64,000 nt of DNA from assembly GCF_041146395.1 (NCBI RefSeq), contig NC_091010.1, forward strand, positions 52,348,001-52,412,000, given 5' to 3'. The notes under the pieces are model-generated. The model searched no databases. It saw only the letters and a list, made by a program, of their open reading frames with translations, and had not been told where the DNA came from. The translations under genes and the position numbers were made by a program. Positions within the stretch are counted from its first letter, which is position 1. Each line of letters opens with the position of its first letter. This document shows positions 23,611 through 35,115 of this stretch, one piece after another. Source of the DNA: Eulemur rufifrons (taxonomy: Eukaryota; Chordata; Mammalia; Primates; Lemuridae).

Positions 23611-24910
23611 AACTATTTTCTGTACAAATTGTTACTTATAATTTTAAAAAAGGGGAGGTGATAAAAAGTTAGTATTATATTCTATATGAATAATAAAATC
23701 CTCATAATCATAGCATACTTGGGATGCAGCTATCTTGAGACTGTCAGATTTTTCATTTGGTTTTGGCTGTGAAATAACTCTGTTACCTTAAACTTTTAAA
23801 GCCTGAAAATTCCTAATCTGGTATCAATTCAAGGTGATTATAGTTATTAAAGACCAAGTGAATTTTATTGTTAGTCATTCTCAGAGACATCAAGAAACCC
23901 AAGGTCAAGAAATTCTAGTGTGTGGGTTTTCAGGATACATAAATTACCTACATTAAATTATAGAAATATAGACCTATTTAATGTTCATTAAAGTGTGCAT
24001 AAGTAACTCACTAAAAAGAAAACTGATATCTAGGCATTACAATCCCATAATTTAATTAAAGGATTAAAAAATGGTTTTTTTAAGAGCAAAATAGCCCTTG
24101 TCCCTTTATGCTCACAACAAAAGCACCAGTATCAGTTACAAAATAACCAAGAAATTGAAAACAGGATACTTAGTGTACTCTTCAGTCTGAACTATGGATC
24201 TTAAACCTACTGACTTTTAGGTAGCTTTGGGCCAATAAGAACAAGAAAAGACCATTTGGGTCTGAGGGTGAATGGTAAATGTATCCCAGAAACATACAAA
24301 AAGTTCAATTTTTATCATGTCTAGGTCCATGTAAAACCATCCAAAATTTTTATTTTTTGTTTGTTTTATTTTATTTGCATTGTGCTGTGCAGCTCAAGTC
24401 CTACTGCTGCGATGCCAACCCTATAAAACACTCATGTAGTCCAAGTTATCACCAACAGGGAATCCACATTTTAAGAAAATAACCACAAAATCAGCTCTCT
24501 TGACTTCAGTGGTATTTCTCAGCACCCCAACAAAAAGTACTTTGTGTTTAAAAAAAATCCCTGCAAAATATTGCCTTCATCAAACATTTTCAAAGAACAT
24601 GATCCTTTATGTATCTGAGCTATTATAATATCTTTTATTTCTCTAGTTACCACAGTTGCTCAGAAGTCACGATCCTTGACAATCAGAATGACTCCTAATC
24701 AAGGGGCTAGCGTGTGATCCAATTAGAGAAGCACTGATTCTATTCTGTGACTATACAAAAGCATTTTCAGATGAAGGTTTGTATTCATCATAGTTTGAAT
24801 AAGTTTCTAACGATACTAACATTTTAAAAGTTGGCTGATCTTGATTCAGGAGCTGCCCTGACCATGTAAAAGACAGCTCACTGTCAGGCTTTCTTAGAAA
24901 TATGCACGAA
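23611..24910. other. Intron, no recognised element
   Basis: AT-rich, no family recognised. Confidence 0.4.
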
Positions 24911-25150
24911 TATGCACAGACATATTTCTATCTTCATCTACATTTCTTGAAAAAAGCAATGCAGTAGCATTCTGCACATATTATACACATAGACACATGA
25001 ATGACCCCAGGTGAGTATTTCAAGCCTGAAGACAATTAAGAAATTAGAAACTCTAAACTGTGCAACATTTTGGTAATTGTATTCCTGAATAAAGCAGCTG
25101 CAGCAAAACATTATTTCTCCATTTTTACTGTGTCATCAATTCATAGTCAA
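24911..25150 (+). repeat. Local duplication, copy 1 (240 bp)
   Basis: Starts tatgcacagacatatttcta and ends tcatagtcaa. Base-by-base comparison with 27244-27484 shows 12 substitutions and one 1-bp indel, about 95% identity, in direct orientation with a 2,333-bp offset. Similarity stops abruptly at both ends. No poly-A tail, terminal inverted repeat or TG...CA ends suggest a transposon. Confidence 0.95.
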
Positions 25151-26159
25151 TTAATACTTATGGCACCATCATAAGTATTATTACCAACAGTCAGATATAC
25201 ATGGTTAGGATGATAAATTATTTGGTCATCCTAATGACAGGATGATTTCTTTATTTTGTACCCTCAGAGAATTTCTCCCAAATGTGAATTTTTCAGATAA
25301 CTGAACAATTTTTTTTAAATGACCATTTTCATTATAGAAAAATTCGTCAAACTCATGAACAGATCCATGGCCTTCCTTAATAGAATATATTGGCTATCAT
25401 TTACCTTTCTCTGAAACTCAGGGTCATGAAAATATATCTCAACTAATTCATTTTACTACAATGTAGTGATGCTTTTTGGAATTACTGAAGTGTTCCCCTG
25501 AATATGAAATAGTTTTTTAGTTCAAATAATTCTCCTTCCACCACCCGCTGCACCCCTCGTATTTTCCACTGTCAGGCAGGCTCCTGTTAACATAATAGAA
25601 ACCTCTTTTTCACCATTAATTTAAATAATTCTTCTGATGATATATTTTATTAAATTAAGACCCGTTTTTACAGCTAAAGCTGTCTTAACACTGATTTATG
25701 TTTTTTTTCTAGGAACCTTATTTAAATATCTTGATCACCAAATGGATCTTTGCCTGTAAAACCCACTGGGTGGCTACTTCCTAGTCCTTAGATAGTCTAG
25801 ACTTTCACTTATGTGGAATGTCCTATACGACTGGCAGATTCTCAGAGCCTCAACCATTATGCCCTTTTCTGATGTCCACAAGTCACTGTGTCAGGCTGCA
25901 GCTTAGTCTTGCCATTGGGGAGTCCCTCAAACCTGGTTCCTCCTCAGTCCACAAACAATTGGTACTGCCTAATTCCTTCAACTCAGAATAAAGGAATGAA
26001 GAAACAGAGCTCTCCTAGGAATAGGAGGGCAGGTTTTTAAGCCACCTGTCAGGTGTCGAGCTTTTGCTGAAGTATAAATAACCATGTTAAAGATATAATA
26101 ATTTTGTTTCTTTTTATTTATTCATCTTATTTGCTTTAAAGTTTAGGCATTGTATTCAA
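25151..26159. other. Intron between duplication copies, unassigned part
   Basis: AT-rich sequence with no recognised family. Confidence 0.4.
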
Positions 26160-26429
26160 ATATGAGCAAAAATTAACATGTATTCATTACAGAAATTTTT
26201 GAAAAATGCTCCCAAAAAGAGTACTCAAAAAAAAGAAAAGAAAAATCATGCAAGCGTCACTATGCAGAGATAATTATCGCTAACATTTTGACATTTGTTT
26301 TCCCAATCTTTGTTTCTGTACATATATGTATACACACATGGATACATGAATGTTTGTGGGGTTGAGATGAGAGAGCCATAAAGAGAGAGAAAAAGAAATT
26401 AATTATATAGTAAGAGAGTTTCACATGAC

Positions 26430-26605
26430 ACTATCTGCTTTTTTGGGTTTTTTGTTTGGTTGTTTGCTTTAAAAGATAGTGTCTCACTATGTTGTTCTGG
26501 CTGGAGTGGAGTGCAGTGGCTATTCATGGACTCAATCTAAGTGCACTGCAGCTTCAAACTCCTGGGCTCAAGTGATCCTCCTGCCTCAGCAACTATCTGC
26601 TTTTT
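26430..26605. repeat. 14-bp target-site duplication flanking the Alu monomer
   Basis: ACTATCTGCTTTTT occurs at 26430-26443 and again at 26592-26605, exactly bracketing the 7SL-derived monomer. The plus-strand sequence after the right copy is AA, so the cleavage site matches L1 endonuclease preference (TTTT/AA). Confidence 0.85.
26444..26591 (-). mobile_element. Fossil Alu monomer, 7SL-like (FLAM_A/FAM type)
   Basis: On the plus strand: a T-rich former A-tail, then 'gtctcactatgttg', 'ggagtgcagtggctattcat' and 'gctcaagtgatcctcctgcc'. The phrase gtggctattca is retained from 7SL RNA and is lost in dimeric Alus, placing this among the oldest free monomers. The element inserted into old L1 sequence. 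Confidence 0.85.
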
Positions 26606-27243
26606 AACCTATGTTCCCCACTTTAAAACAATACTGCAAAGATTTTCTAGGAGGCTATTAAAGGTTCTTCTGTGTTATCATTTTTTATTGGCTATGTAGA
26701 ATTTGGTTGTATGGATATGCCACAATGTAATTAATCTCTTATTAGAAGGTTTCCAGTTTTCACTAATATAATTTTATGACTTGAAGTAGATTAATATTTC
26801 TGTGCATCAGTTATTATTTCTTCAAGTAATTTCCTAGAAGTGGAATTTGTGGATCAAAGAATATGAAGTTCATAACCACTTTTGATACATACTACCAAAT
26901 GTCTTTCAGCAGAAGAGAATTATAATTTATAGTTCCTTGGCTAGGATTTTGGAAATGCCTATCACCAACACTAGATTTTGTCTCTCTTTTTATAATATTT
27001 TCTAAGATGACTGGAGAAGAAGCTATATTTTGTGTTAATATACATTGCTTTTATAGTGAATTTTTCCCCTTTTTTTTTCCCTCCCTTTTGTCCTTTTGTC
27101 ATGTGTTTAGTCACTTGAATATCTTCATTTGATAGATTTCCAGTTCATATTCTTTCTCCATTTTAAATTATGATTATTTCTATTTTTCCTATTGATCTAT
27201 ATAAACTGTCATTCCTACTTCATAGTGTATTTATAAGTCTATT

Positions 27244-27484
27244 TATGCACAGACATATTTCTATCTTCATCTACATTTCTTGAAAAAAGCCATGCAGTAG
27301 CATTCTGCACATATTATACACATAGACACATGAATGACCTCAGGTGAGTATTTCAAGCTTGAAGGCAATTAAGAAATTAGAAGCCCTAAACTGTGCCACA
27401 TTTCAGTAATTGTATTCCTGAATAAAGGAGCTACAGCAAAACATTATTTCTCCATTTTTTACTGTGTCATAAATTCATAGTCAA
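27244..27484 (+). repeat. Local duplication, copy 2 (241 bp)
   Basis: Direct copy of 24911-25150, about 95% identical, with one extra T near position 27460. It begins immediately after the antisense L1 remnant. Confidence 0.95.
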
Positions 27485-27604
27485 ACCTTTCTTGTCATTA
27501 ATCATAAATTATAAGATGTTAAAATACAGTTCATTGCATAAGAAACTCAAATTTGTTAAATTGCTTATTTAAGAATATTTTATACTCACATGATGTTTTT
27601 CATT

Positions 27605-27805
27605 TAAGCATTACACAGCACTTTACAAATGTTAATTAGGATATTCCGACTGGAAATTAAAGCAAACCTCAAGAGAGTGAAATTAGGCATGGAGTGGCAC
27701 AATAATTTCTCCAAGATAATTCCAAAGCATCCTTGGCATTTCTGTGGCTCATACCCAAGAACCTGGTCTCCCAGGATTGCATTCTAACCATTGGAGCACA
27801 TGATA
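27605..27805 (+). repeat. MIR SINE fragment
   Basis: Degraded MIR with 'cacagcactttacaaatgtt' at the start and 'gattgcattctaaccattgg' at the end. Confidence 0.5.
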
Positions 27806-28194
27806 AGCAGATTTTCTAACCCATAAGCAAGGGCTTAGAGGAGTTTTTAACCAACATTTTAAAATTTGTCTAAAACACAAGAAAAATTTTAAAATAAACA
27901 AAAATTCCCTCTTTGACACAATTTATATTCAATTCATAAGCAAGACACTAAATGGAACCTTATAATCTGCCTATCTATAAGATATTTTAATAAAAATATA
28001 GAAAGACTCTCAAAAATTAAAATTATTAGAGTTCTTTTTCAGGCAATTCAAGAACAAATAGAAATACATGACTTTTGAAAAAAACATAACTTTATGAGAG
28101 GAAATTTTCACTCCTTGTGAGATGGCCAGATGTTCATCATTCGACCACCCATTTCTTCCTTTTTACTCTATTTATCTAAGTAATTTTTGGCACC

Positions 28195-28800
28195 AAGTGG
28201 CAGGCCCTGTGCTTAAGATTGGAGATTAAACAATGAACAAGACACTGAATGCCTTACTACAACAGGCATGAACACAGAAATAATAGATAAATAGAAGAAA
28301 TACCGTTGTAGAGCTATTGACACATACAAAGTTTTGCAAGAACACAGAAAAGCAATTTTGTTGTTGTTGGAATAAGGGAAGGAACCACAGAATACTTGAC
28401 ACCGAAATGGGTTTTGAAGGATGTGCAGGTGTTTGATAGAAGGAGTGGGAAGGACTCATGACAGAAGAGTCACATATGTAAGGAGGGAAGTGTGAGCACG
28501 CCTTATGTGTTTGGGTAATAGCAAGTTTCTCAGCAAGGCAGAAGTTAGGCAAAGCAGTCTACAGTCAAATTCAAAGAGCTTTGCTACCCACGCAAAGAAA
28601 TTTTGACTTAAATAGCAATAGAACCTATTTATTTTATGCCATACATATAGAATCAAGATTTTAAAGCAGGGACACAGAAAGACTACAGCTCATTTAGAAC
28701 AATCACTTTGGAGGGAATTTAGAGGCTGTATTAAAGATAGGAGGATAGGGAGGCAGGGAGCTCGGGTAAGAGGTGATCAATGTGGTTCAGCTGAGAGAAG
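28195..28800 (+). repeat. Ancient interspersed repeat (L2/CR1-type 3' region?)
   Basis: The order of phrases follows an old mammalian repeat I have seen with 'gggatacagcagtgaacaa' at its start and 'ggatcactctggctgctgt' near its end. Here 'gagattaaacaatgaacaag' lies near 28223 and 'gaacaatcactttggaggga' near 28697. The family name is uncertain. Two minus-strand ORFs inside it are chance. Confidence 0.4.
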
Positions 28801-29771
28801 TGTTTCAGAAACACACAATGGCAATCTTAGAGCAAATAAAAATATACTTAAAGCTAGGCAGATTAGTTAAGCATTACCTAAAGTATATATATGCTAAGAT
28901 CCCAACCATACTTTATAGTTACTTCCAGCCAAATTTATAAGTACTAGACATTCTGAAAATATTTTTCAAAAGCACGCTACTTATGAAACTACAGCTGAGT
29001 CTGACAACCAATACTCTTTCAGGATCTAACAGGAGGAGAGAATGAAGCAAACATATGTCTCCCCAATTTAACGCTTGCCAACGTAAATGAGCACATGTGC
29101 CTTTGCAATGTTCAACAAATTCCTCCAGCCACGGAATGTGGAATTGCTATAAAGGAAACCATCAGGCTAAGTAGAATAATTTCAGTGAGAGATGTTTCCC
29201 CCCTTGGCAAATAGCACAGTGAAATGCAGATTCTAAAACTCCACTGATTGATTCTGACCAGTACCTAAGTGCTGTTTGATGTAGATAATGTTGACCCAAA
29301 GAGCACTCACTGTTTATCAGCAGAGTGGACATTATTCCCATATGGCCAAAATCCACAAGCGTTCTACAGTGGCTAGGCTACACAAAAGTTATATAGTTTC
29401 CAGTTTACCACAGTTTACACTATCATCTGTTATCTTTCAAATAGTAAAAGCAGGACTTTGTTGGCATTTTCCATTTATATGTGGAAAAAAAAGCATAAAC
29501 TCTGAGCTAAAACAAAGATCCATACATAGTACGAATCCTTATTACTGCTCAAAATGGGCAACAAGCAGTAGATTTATAGGGCAGAGAGTATCTTAAAAAC
29601 TGATAATATTACTAATTTCCCATAATTCGTATGATCACTTTCATTTCTTTTTCTTTTACTTGAAATAAAGTGTCTGTGCCTAAAGAATTCCAGTTCACTT
29701 CACTCATCTACAATTACTTGTTCAAGTCAATAGTCATTTGAGTTGAGAGCCCTGTAGGAACTAAGACTATA
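28801..29771. other. Intron, no recognised element
   Basis: Unassigned, AT-rich. Confidence 0.4.
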
Positions 29772-29797
29772 GACTTAATCTTAATCAAGATTAAGTC
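29772..29797. repeat. Perfect 11-bp inverted repeat with 4-base loop
   Basis: gacttaatctt and aagattaagtc pair perfectly around the loop aatc. It lies at the edge of an antisense MIR. It is AT-rich and most likely incidental, though it could extrude as a small hairpin. Confidence 0.9.
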
Positions 29798-29950
29798 CCA
29801 AGTCATGTGACCTTGGCAAATCACTTATTACATCTGATCCTATACTTCTATAGCTATGAAATGGAGCTAACAATGCCCAATTCACAGAGTAGGTGTTTAC
29901 TATGATTAAATGAAAACAAAACAGTGAGCACAGAATTTTCTAAGTGAAAT
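29798..29950 (-). repeat. MIR SINE fragment (antisense)
   Basis: Reversed MIR wording: 'gtgaccttggcaaatcactta', 'gctatgaaatggagctaaca' and 'gagtaggtgtttactatgat'. Confidence 0.7.
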
Positions 29951-30634
29951 TAATCATTACAACACCATAAGAATTCAGTAGTCATGTAAATTTGAGGAAT
30001 ACTAAAATAAAAAAAAAATTAAAAAGCTCCTTTGGTTTACTAAAGTCTTTGAAAAGTGCATCCTGAGGCAAAAGGATGAAGATACATTTGCCAAATATAT
30101 TCAGAGACAGAATCCATTTCTGTTCATGAAACTTCTAAAGAACTAAGGTTCTGAGGAACATACTTTAGGAATTTACAATCAATTATATACATTTTTGGCT
30201 CATACCAATAGTTAACAGTTGTTAATTCACTCTTAGAATTGGATTTAGAATTTCTGTAGCTTTATATCAAATTCAGTATTTTCAAATTTATCTGTGAGAG
30301 CAAGATACAAAATAACAGTGGGGACACTAAGGAATAGACCAGGTAATATGGGGATGCTGGCTAAAAGAGAGAAAAGATGTTCTGCTTCTAACAATCCCAC
30401 CTGTTTGAAGAGATGACCAAATCCACGTCATTCTAAGCCCTTGGAATAATGAACTTTTTGTTATCTTTGATATTTATGAGGATCAAGGTGTTTGCTACAT
30501 ATACTGAAGTTCTCCAATATGATTAACTTAAGAAAATTTGCTACATCTATAGGATGAGGAAAGAGGTTCAGTATTCTCAATGGGAATATTCTGTAATGGT
30601 GGGAGAGCTAAAGGGGGCAGCAGTATGCAGTAGA

Positions 30635-30795
30635 ATGGGACATGAGGTCTATTTCCGCCAGTGTCTAGTTCTGGGACCTTCGGAAAGTCACTTACCCTCT
30701 GTAAGCTCAAATGTCATCATTGTAAAATGCTGGGTTAGAAGAGAAAGATCTTTTCTAGTGATACTTTCAGTTCAAACATTATATGATTTTTCTGA
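30635..30795 (-). repeat. MIR SINE fragment (antisense)
   Basis: 'tctagttctgggaccttcgg', 'aagtcacttaccctctgtaa' and 'tcatcattgtaaaatgctgg' are reversed MIR landmarks. Confidence 0.7.
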
Positions 30796-33239
30796 TGTGA
30801 AAGGTATATTCTAGTGAGGTTATGGGCAAATCAAATTTTAGTGAACCAAGTCCTATATACCTAAAAATAATATTACATTTTCCAAAAATGCCATTCACCC
30901 TTAATTGATCTTCTCGTGGCACTGGATCCTGACATTTATGTCCTAAGTTTTGCCCTTGTTTAGCAAAATTTACAAGGACTGCTTGCTATTTAAAAGAAGC
31001 CTTTGCTGTTTCTTTGTGTAGAGTGAAGAACTAATACATTTACATGTTGACAGTTTAGATTTTTCAAAATCAGGGTAAACCTATGGCAGCAAGGACACAG
31101 CAGACAGAAAGTTTGTGCTAAATGGAAGCTTTAAATTGTAGAAACTTCAGTATGTTTCTCAATCTAAGCTCACAAATTTTCAAGATGATGTAGATCTTCT
31201 TGACGTATAGCATTTCTCACCAGTTCTTTTATCAAATTTTTTTTTTTCCCCTGAAGGTAAATTCTTTTAGTGCTGCATTATAGTCCTAAGTCCCATCCCA
31301 CCAAGGCTCAATTGCCAATGATACTTATAAGATTATATTTGCTTCTTCGAGCTAAAATGCAAAAGTCACTCTGTTTATTAAAGTTCAGCCTTGAGGTAAA
31401 TACCTTTCTTCACTTTTCCTGGGGGGAGAGAAAGAGAGAGACAGAGAGCAGAGAGCGAGAGAGCTCACATGTGTGTGCCCACACGGGAAACAGAAACTTC
31501 CACTAATTAATTGATCTGAAACTGAGTTCCCTGGATCCTAACTAAATTTAATTTGGCTCATCCACAGTTGAACTAGAGTTTCCACTTGGAAGTAGAAATA
31601 AATCTTACCTAGAAGAGATGGCAACTTTCTCAGATAGGATAACAACCATGTTCTTACTGATCTATCATCTTTAACAGAAACAGTAAGATTATCTAATGGG
31701 GAAAACAGTGCCGTTGTGCTCTGGCTCTTTTTGTCCACATCTAAGTGTTTCAAACACCTCTGAGCATTTTGGAATTCCTAGTTAATGGTATCTAAGCCAA
31801 ATATCCATTTTTTCAAACACATCATTCGGTTAAAAGATATTTTTCTCTAAGACTGATTGAAAAGTACACCACATGATGATGCTAACTCTTGGGAATCTTG
31901 ACCTGAAAAACACTCCTTCTTTTCAGCTCAACATCTATACTTACTTAGGTGATTTTCATGAAAACTGCACACATTTTCTTCTAAATTCTGAGTACAACCC
32001 TTTTCCAATTTAGTCTCTTGCTGAGGATGTTTTTTGCTGTGCCAGAATATGTGAAAAACAGAGGGTAGCAACAAACAGCCAGGTGCATCCATGAATTTTT
32101 AAAGCAGGTCTGCTGAAAAACATGCAAAACAAAACCTCTCCAACCTACCCTTGGGGTGAAGCATCAATCTGAATATTATTTGGTATCATCTCTGTTATGT
32201 GTCTACACCCGCCCCAGCAGATGGCCAATTTGCTTTTACCACCTTCCGCCCATGCAGCCACTCCCAGCTGATGGCTTTTGTGTGCTGATTGTGCACCCAG
32301 GGAGCAGCATATCCCCAGAGTGGCACAGGATGTAGAAAGTAAAGTTAGCTCACGCAATCTTCCAAAATAAAAATTTAAAAGAACAGTAGGCACAGATGGG
32401 TTAAGATATAAAACTATCTGACACAAAAAGTTTACTTAACCTTTCCTTGAAATATGAGGTACCATTTCTTAAAGGTCCTAAAAGGGGAATTGTGGTCTGT
32501 CACTTTATTTTTCCATTTCCTGCAAGAAAGATCAGAAGTGGATCTATATGACTGAAAAGAGAACTACTAATTTGGCTATAGGGATAAAGCAGGACCTATT
32601 ACAGGAAATCAGGATTGTCTGCCTGCCTTATTTTGCTGCAACTTAGACCAGACTTCTGATTTTGATGCACCGCTACAACTAGATATGTTGTCTCGCTTGT
32701 AATTGATCTATACTGGGTGGTATCTTCTAACATTTTCACTTTAAGTTATGGCTCTAATCTCTCAAGAAAGAAATAATGGTCTATTAGTAAATAATTAAAT
32801 GCACCACTAGGACTCACCCACCATATAAAGTAATTGCTGACTTCCATGAATCATTTTCAAAAATAAAAATGTGTTCACTAAATAATACTTACATAAAAAC
32901 AACATATGAATATAAGACTTCTAAAAGGATGATATCTATGTTTTCCAGAACATTTATAGCATTGTGTACAAAACCGTACAAGAGGAATGACTGTGTCTAC
33001 GTGTTGTAGTTTACCAACAGACCACTCATACCACAGATTGAGGGGCCAAAAAGTAATGATGTTCTAGGTCAATCTTGAAAAGAAACAGGAAGTCTCCCCT
33101 GCCTTCAGCAGGCTGGGTTGGGCGGCTCTCCTCTGTCCTTCAAAAGCACCCCCAAAAATTGGCTATCCCCAAGCCAACTACCATACATTGCTGTTGTTTC
33201 TTTATTTGAGTATCTTCCCTACGATTGGAGTATGAATAG
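30796..33239. other. Intron, no recognised element
   Basis: A GA-rich run lies at about 31427-31470. The rest is unassigned, with chance ORFs. Confidence 0.4.
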
Positions 33240-33330
33240 CAGACACTGAATTTGTCATCTTTGGTTCACTGTCTCTAAGGCCTTCTACACAGTAAGTTGT
33301 TAATCAATGTTTGATGATTAAATGGATAAC
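33240..33330 (+). repeat. L2 LINE 3' tail fragment
   Basis: 'cttctacacagtaagttgtt' and 'aatcaatgtttgatgatt' fit a decayed L2 terminus. Confidence 0.45.
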
Positions 33331-33454
33331 AACAAAATAATTTTATGATAACTTATTCATAAATTATATCATTAAATAGATTGACACTTAATAATCACAC
33401 ATTATCACATTATATTTAATATAATACATGTGCTGTTCTTCCTAATTTTCAGGA

Positions 33455-33540
33455 GAACAGGAAAGACAAAGGAGAAAAGAAGAAAATAAGGGAAGGAAGA
33501 AAAATAGGGAAGAAAGGAAAGGAGGGAGAAAGTCTCTAAA
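33455..33540 (+). repeat. Polypurine (GA-rich) tract
   Basis: About 85 bases with very few pyrimidines, dominated by ggaa and gaaa units. Confidence 0.85.
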
Positions 33541-33639
33541 TAGCAATGTTTGGGGCATTAAACTAAGTTTCTATATGTACTTTATGTGTTAACCATAATT
33601 AGTCAATATACTTTTTTTACTAATTAATATACCATCATA

Positions 33640-33703
33640 TTAATAGCAAATATTTAATAGTCCTTGCTATGTGCTAGGCCCCATTTTAAGGATGCCGCAT
33701 ATA
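33640..33703 (+). repeat. MIR SINE, 5' part, interrupted by Hsmar1
   Basis: 'ccttgctatgtgctaggccc' is a MIR start. The sequence continues at 34956 on the far side of the mariner element. Confidence 0.75.
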
Positions 33704-33723
33704 TTAGGTTGGTGCAAAAGTAA
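33704..33723 (+). repeat. Hsmar1 left terminal inverted repeat (outer 20 bp)
   Basis: Perfect inverted match to 34936-34955. Similarity decays inside this point. Confidence 0.95.
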
Positions 33724-33780
33724 CTGCAATTTTGGACAGTAAATTTTAAATCATTATAACTAGGCTCAGACATATATTTA

Positions 33781-34776
33781 TTAATCAAAATAGGAACCAT
33801 TACAATCAACATATTTTTGCCAATGAGAAATAAGTTTGTTTATTCCTGTAGCGTAAAACTCCATGCTTCGGGATTCAGCAAACTCTTGGAAAGCATTTTG
33901 CCTGCAAAACGTTGTTGAGATGCTTGAAGAAGTGGTGTTTGGTTGGCAAGAGGTCAGGTGAGTATGGCAGATGAGGTAAAACGTCATAGCCCAATTCGTT
34001 CAACTTTTGAAGCATTGGTTGTGCAATGTGATGTTGGGCATTGTCATGGAGAATTGGGCCCTTTCTGTTGACCAATACTGGCTGCAGGCTTTGCAGTTTT
34101 TGGTGCATCTCATTGATTTACTGAGCTAATACTTCTCAGATGTAATGGTTTTGCTGGGATTTCAGAAAGCTGTAGTGGATCACACTGGCAGCAGACCACC
34201 AAACAGTGACCATGACCTTTTTTGGGTGCAAGTTTGGCTTTGGAAAGTGCTTTGGAGCTTCTTCTCAGTCCAACCACTGAGCTGGTCATCACAATCCAAT
34301 GGAGAAATGGTTCATCATTGTTGCATATAAGAAGAGAAGACGACACTTCAAAATGATGACTTTTTTTGTCATGTTCGTCTCACAAAATGACTTTTCTGAT
34401 TTTCAGTCAGCTCATGAAGCATCCATTTATTGAGCTTTTTTACCTTTCCAATTTGTTTCAAATGCCGAAAGACTGTAGAATGGTCAGCGTTGAATTCTTC
34501 AGCAACTTCTCGTGTAGGTACAAGAGGAACAGCTTGGATGACTGCTCTCAGTTGGTCGTTGTCAACTTTCAATGGCCGGCCACTGTGCTCCTCATCTCCA
34601 AGGCTCTGGTCTCCTTTGAAAAACTTCCTGAACCACCACTGCACTGTATGTTTGTTAGCAGTTCCTGGGCCAAATGCATTGCTGATGTTGTGCGTTGTCT
34701 CTGCTGCTTTATGACCCATTTTGAACTCGAATAAGAAAATCACTGGAATTTGCTTTTTGTCTAATATCATTTCCAT
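33781..34776 (-). pseudogene. Hsmar1 transposase pseudogene (SETMAR-like)
   Basis: Open frames in three pieces cover the mariner transposase in order. 34776-34369 holds the N-terminal helix-turn-helix DNA-binding part (KAAETTHNISNAF, HSTVFRHLKQIGK). 34346-33875 holds the middle of the catalytic part, including LVNRKGPI and YSPDLLPT. 33987-33781 holds the C-terminus, ending WQKYVDCNGSYFD. The frames do not join, showing at least two frameshifts. In the retained catalytic region PYSPDLLPTKH, the mariner third acidic residue of the DD34D type would be the Asp of SPD. The pieces closely resemble the transposase half of SETMAR. No function is likely. Confidence 0.93.
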
Positions 34777-34935
34777 AGTTTAAAATAAATATAAAATAAA
34801 CGGCAAGTAATAAGTCATTAGGAAAAAAACATAAAGTGAGAAATGCATGTTAAAATGATGTATAAACATAATGACATTTATTTAAGAATGTATTCCAATA
34901 TCAAATGACAAATTTCAACAATGCTAAAACCACAA

Positions 34936-34955
34936 TTACTTTTGCACCAACCTAA
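34936..34955 (-). repeat. Hsmar1 right terminal inverted repeat (outer 20 bp)
   Basis: Reverse complement of 33704-33723. Confidence 0.95.
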
Positions 34956-35115
34956 ATATCAACTCATGTAAGCCCATAATGCTATTGCACAGGTACTCCT
35001 AGTGCTACCATTTTACAGACTAATGCACTTAGGCACAGAAAGGTTACATAACTAATCTAAAATCACAGCTAGTAAGTGGCCAAACCAGGATTTAACGTTG
35101 ACAACTTAGCTCCAG
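34956..35115 (+). repeat. MIR SINE, 3' part, interrupted by Hsmar1
   Basis: 'caactcatgtaagcccataa', 'ccattttacagactaatgca', 'cttaggcacagaaaggttac' and 'cagctagtaagtggccaaac' continue the MIR begun at 33640. Confidence 0.85.

Larger units (their letters stand above)
26160..27240 (-). mobile_element. Old L1-family LINE remnant (antisense)
   Basis: The plus strand reads as the reverse of old L1 3' sequence: 'gataattatcgctaacattt', 'tggatatgccacaatgta', 'aggtttccagttttcac' and 'tttcctagaagtggaattt' (compare the familiar 'aagtggaattgctgggtcaaa'). It is broken by the Alu monomer at 26444-26591. It is heavily decayed with no reading frame. The exact subfamily and its limits are uncertain. Confidence 0.55.
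33704..34955 (-). mobile_element. Hsmar1 mariner DNA transposon, nearly full length
   Basis: The 1,252-bp element has terminal inverted repeats whose outer 20 bases are identical, TTAGGTTGGTGCAAAAGTAA, then diverge. A TA lies at 33702-33703 before the left end; the right flank (at) has mutated. The minus strand carries a broken transposase across nearly its whole length. Length is slightly below the roughly 1.29-kb Hsmar1 consensus as remembered. Hsmar1 was active in early anthropoid primates, which dates this insertion and helps identify the host. The same family gave rise to the SETMAR fusion gene; this copy is an ordinary dead relative. Confidence 0.95.

Noticed and set aside
28226..28656. 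Two overlapping minus-strand ORFs rich in Cys, Phe and Leu, considered as a membrane protein
   Set aside because: They lie within an ancient degenerate repeat and have no splice or promoter context.
34366..34734. 122- and 94-codon plus-strand ORFs
   Set aside because: They are the antisense shadow of the Hsmar1 transposase on the minus strand.
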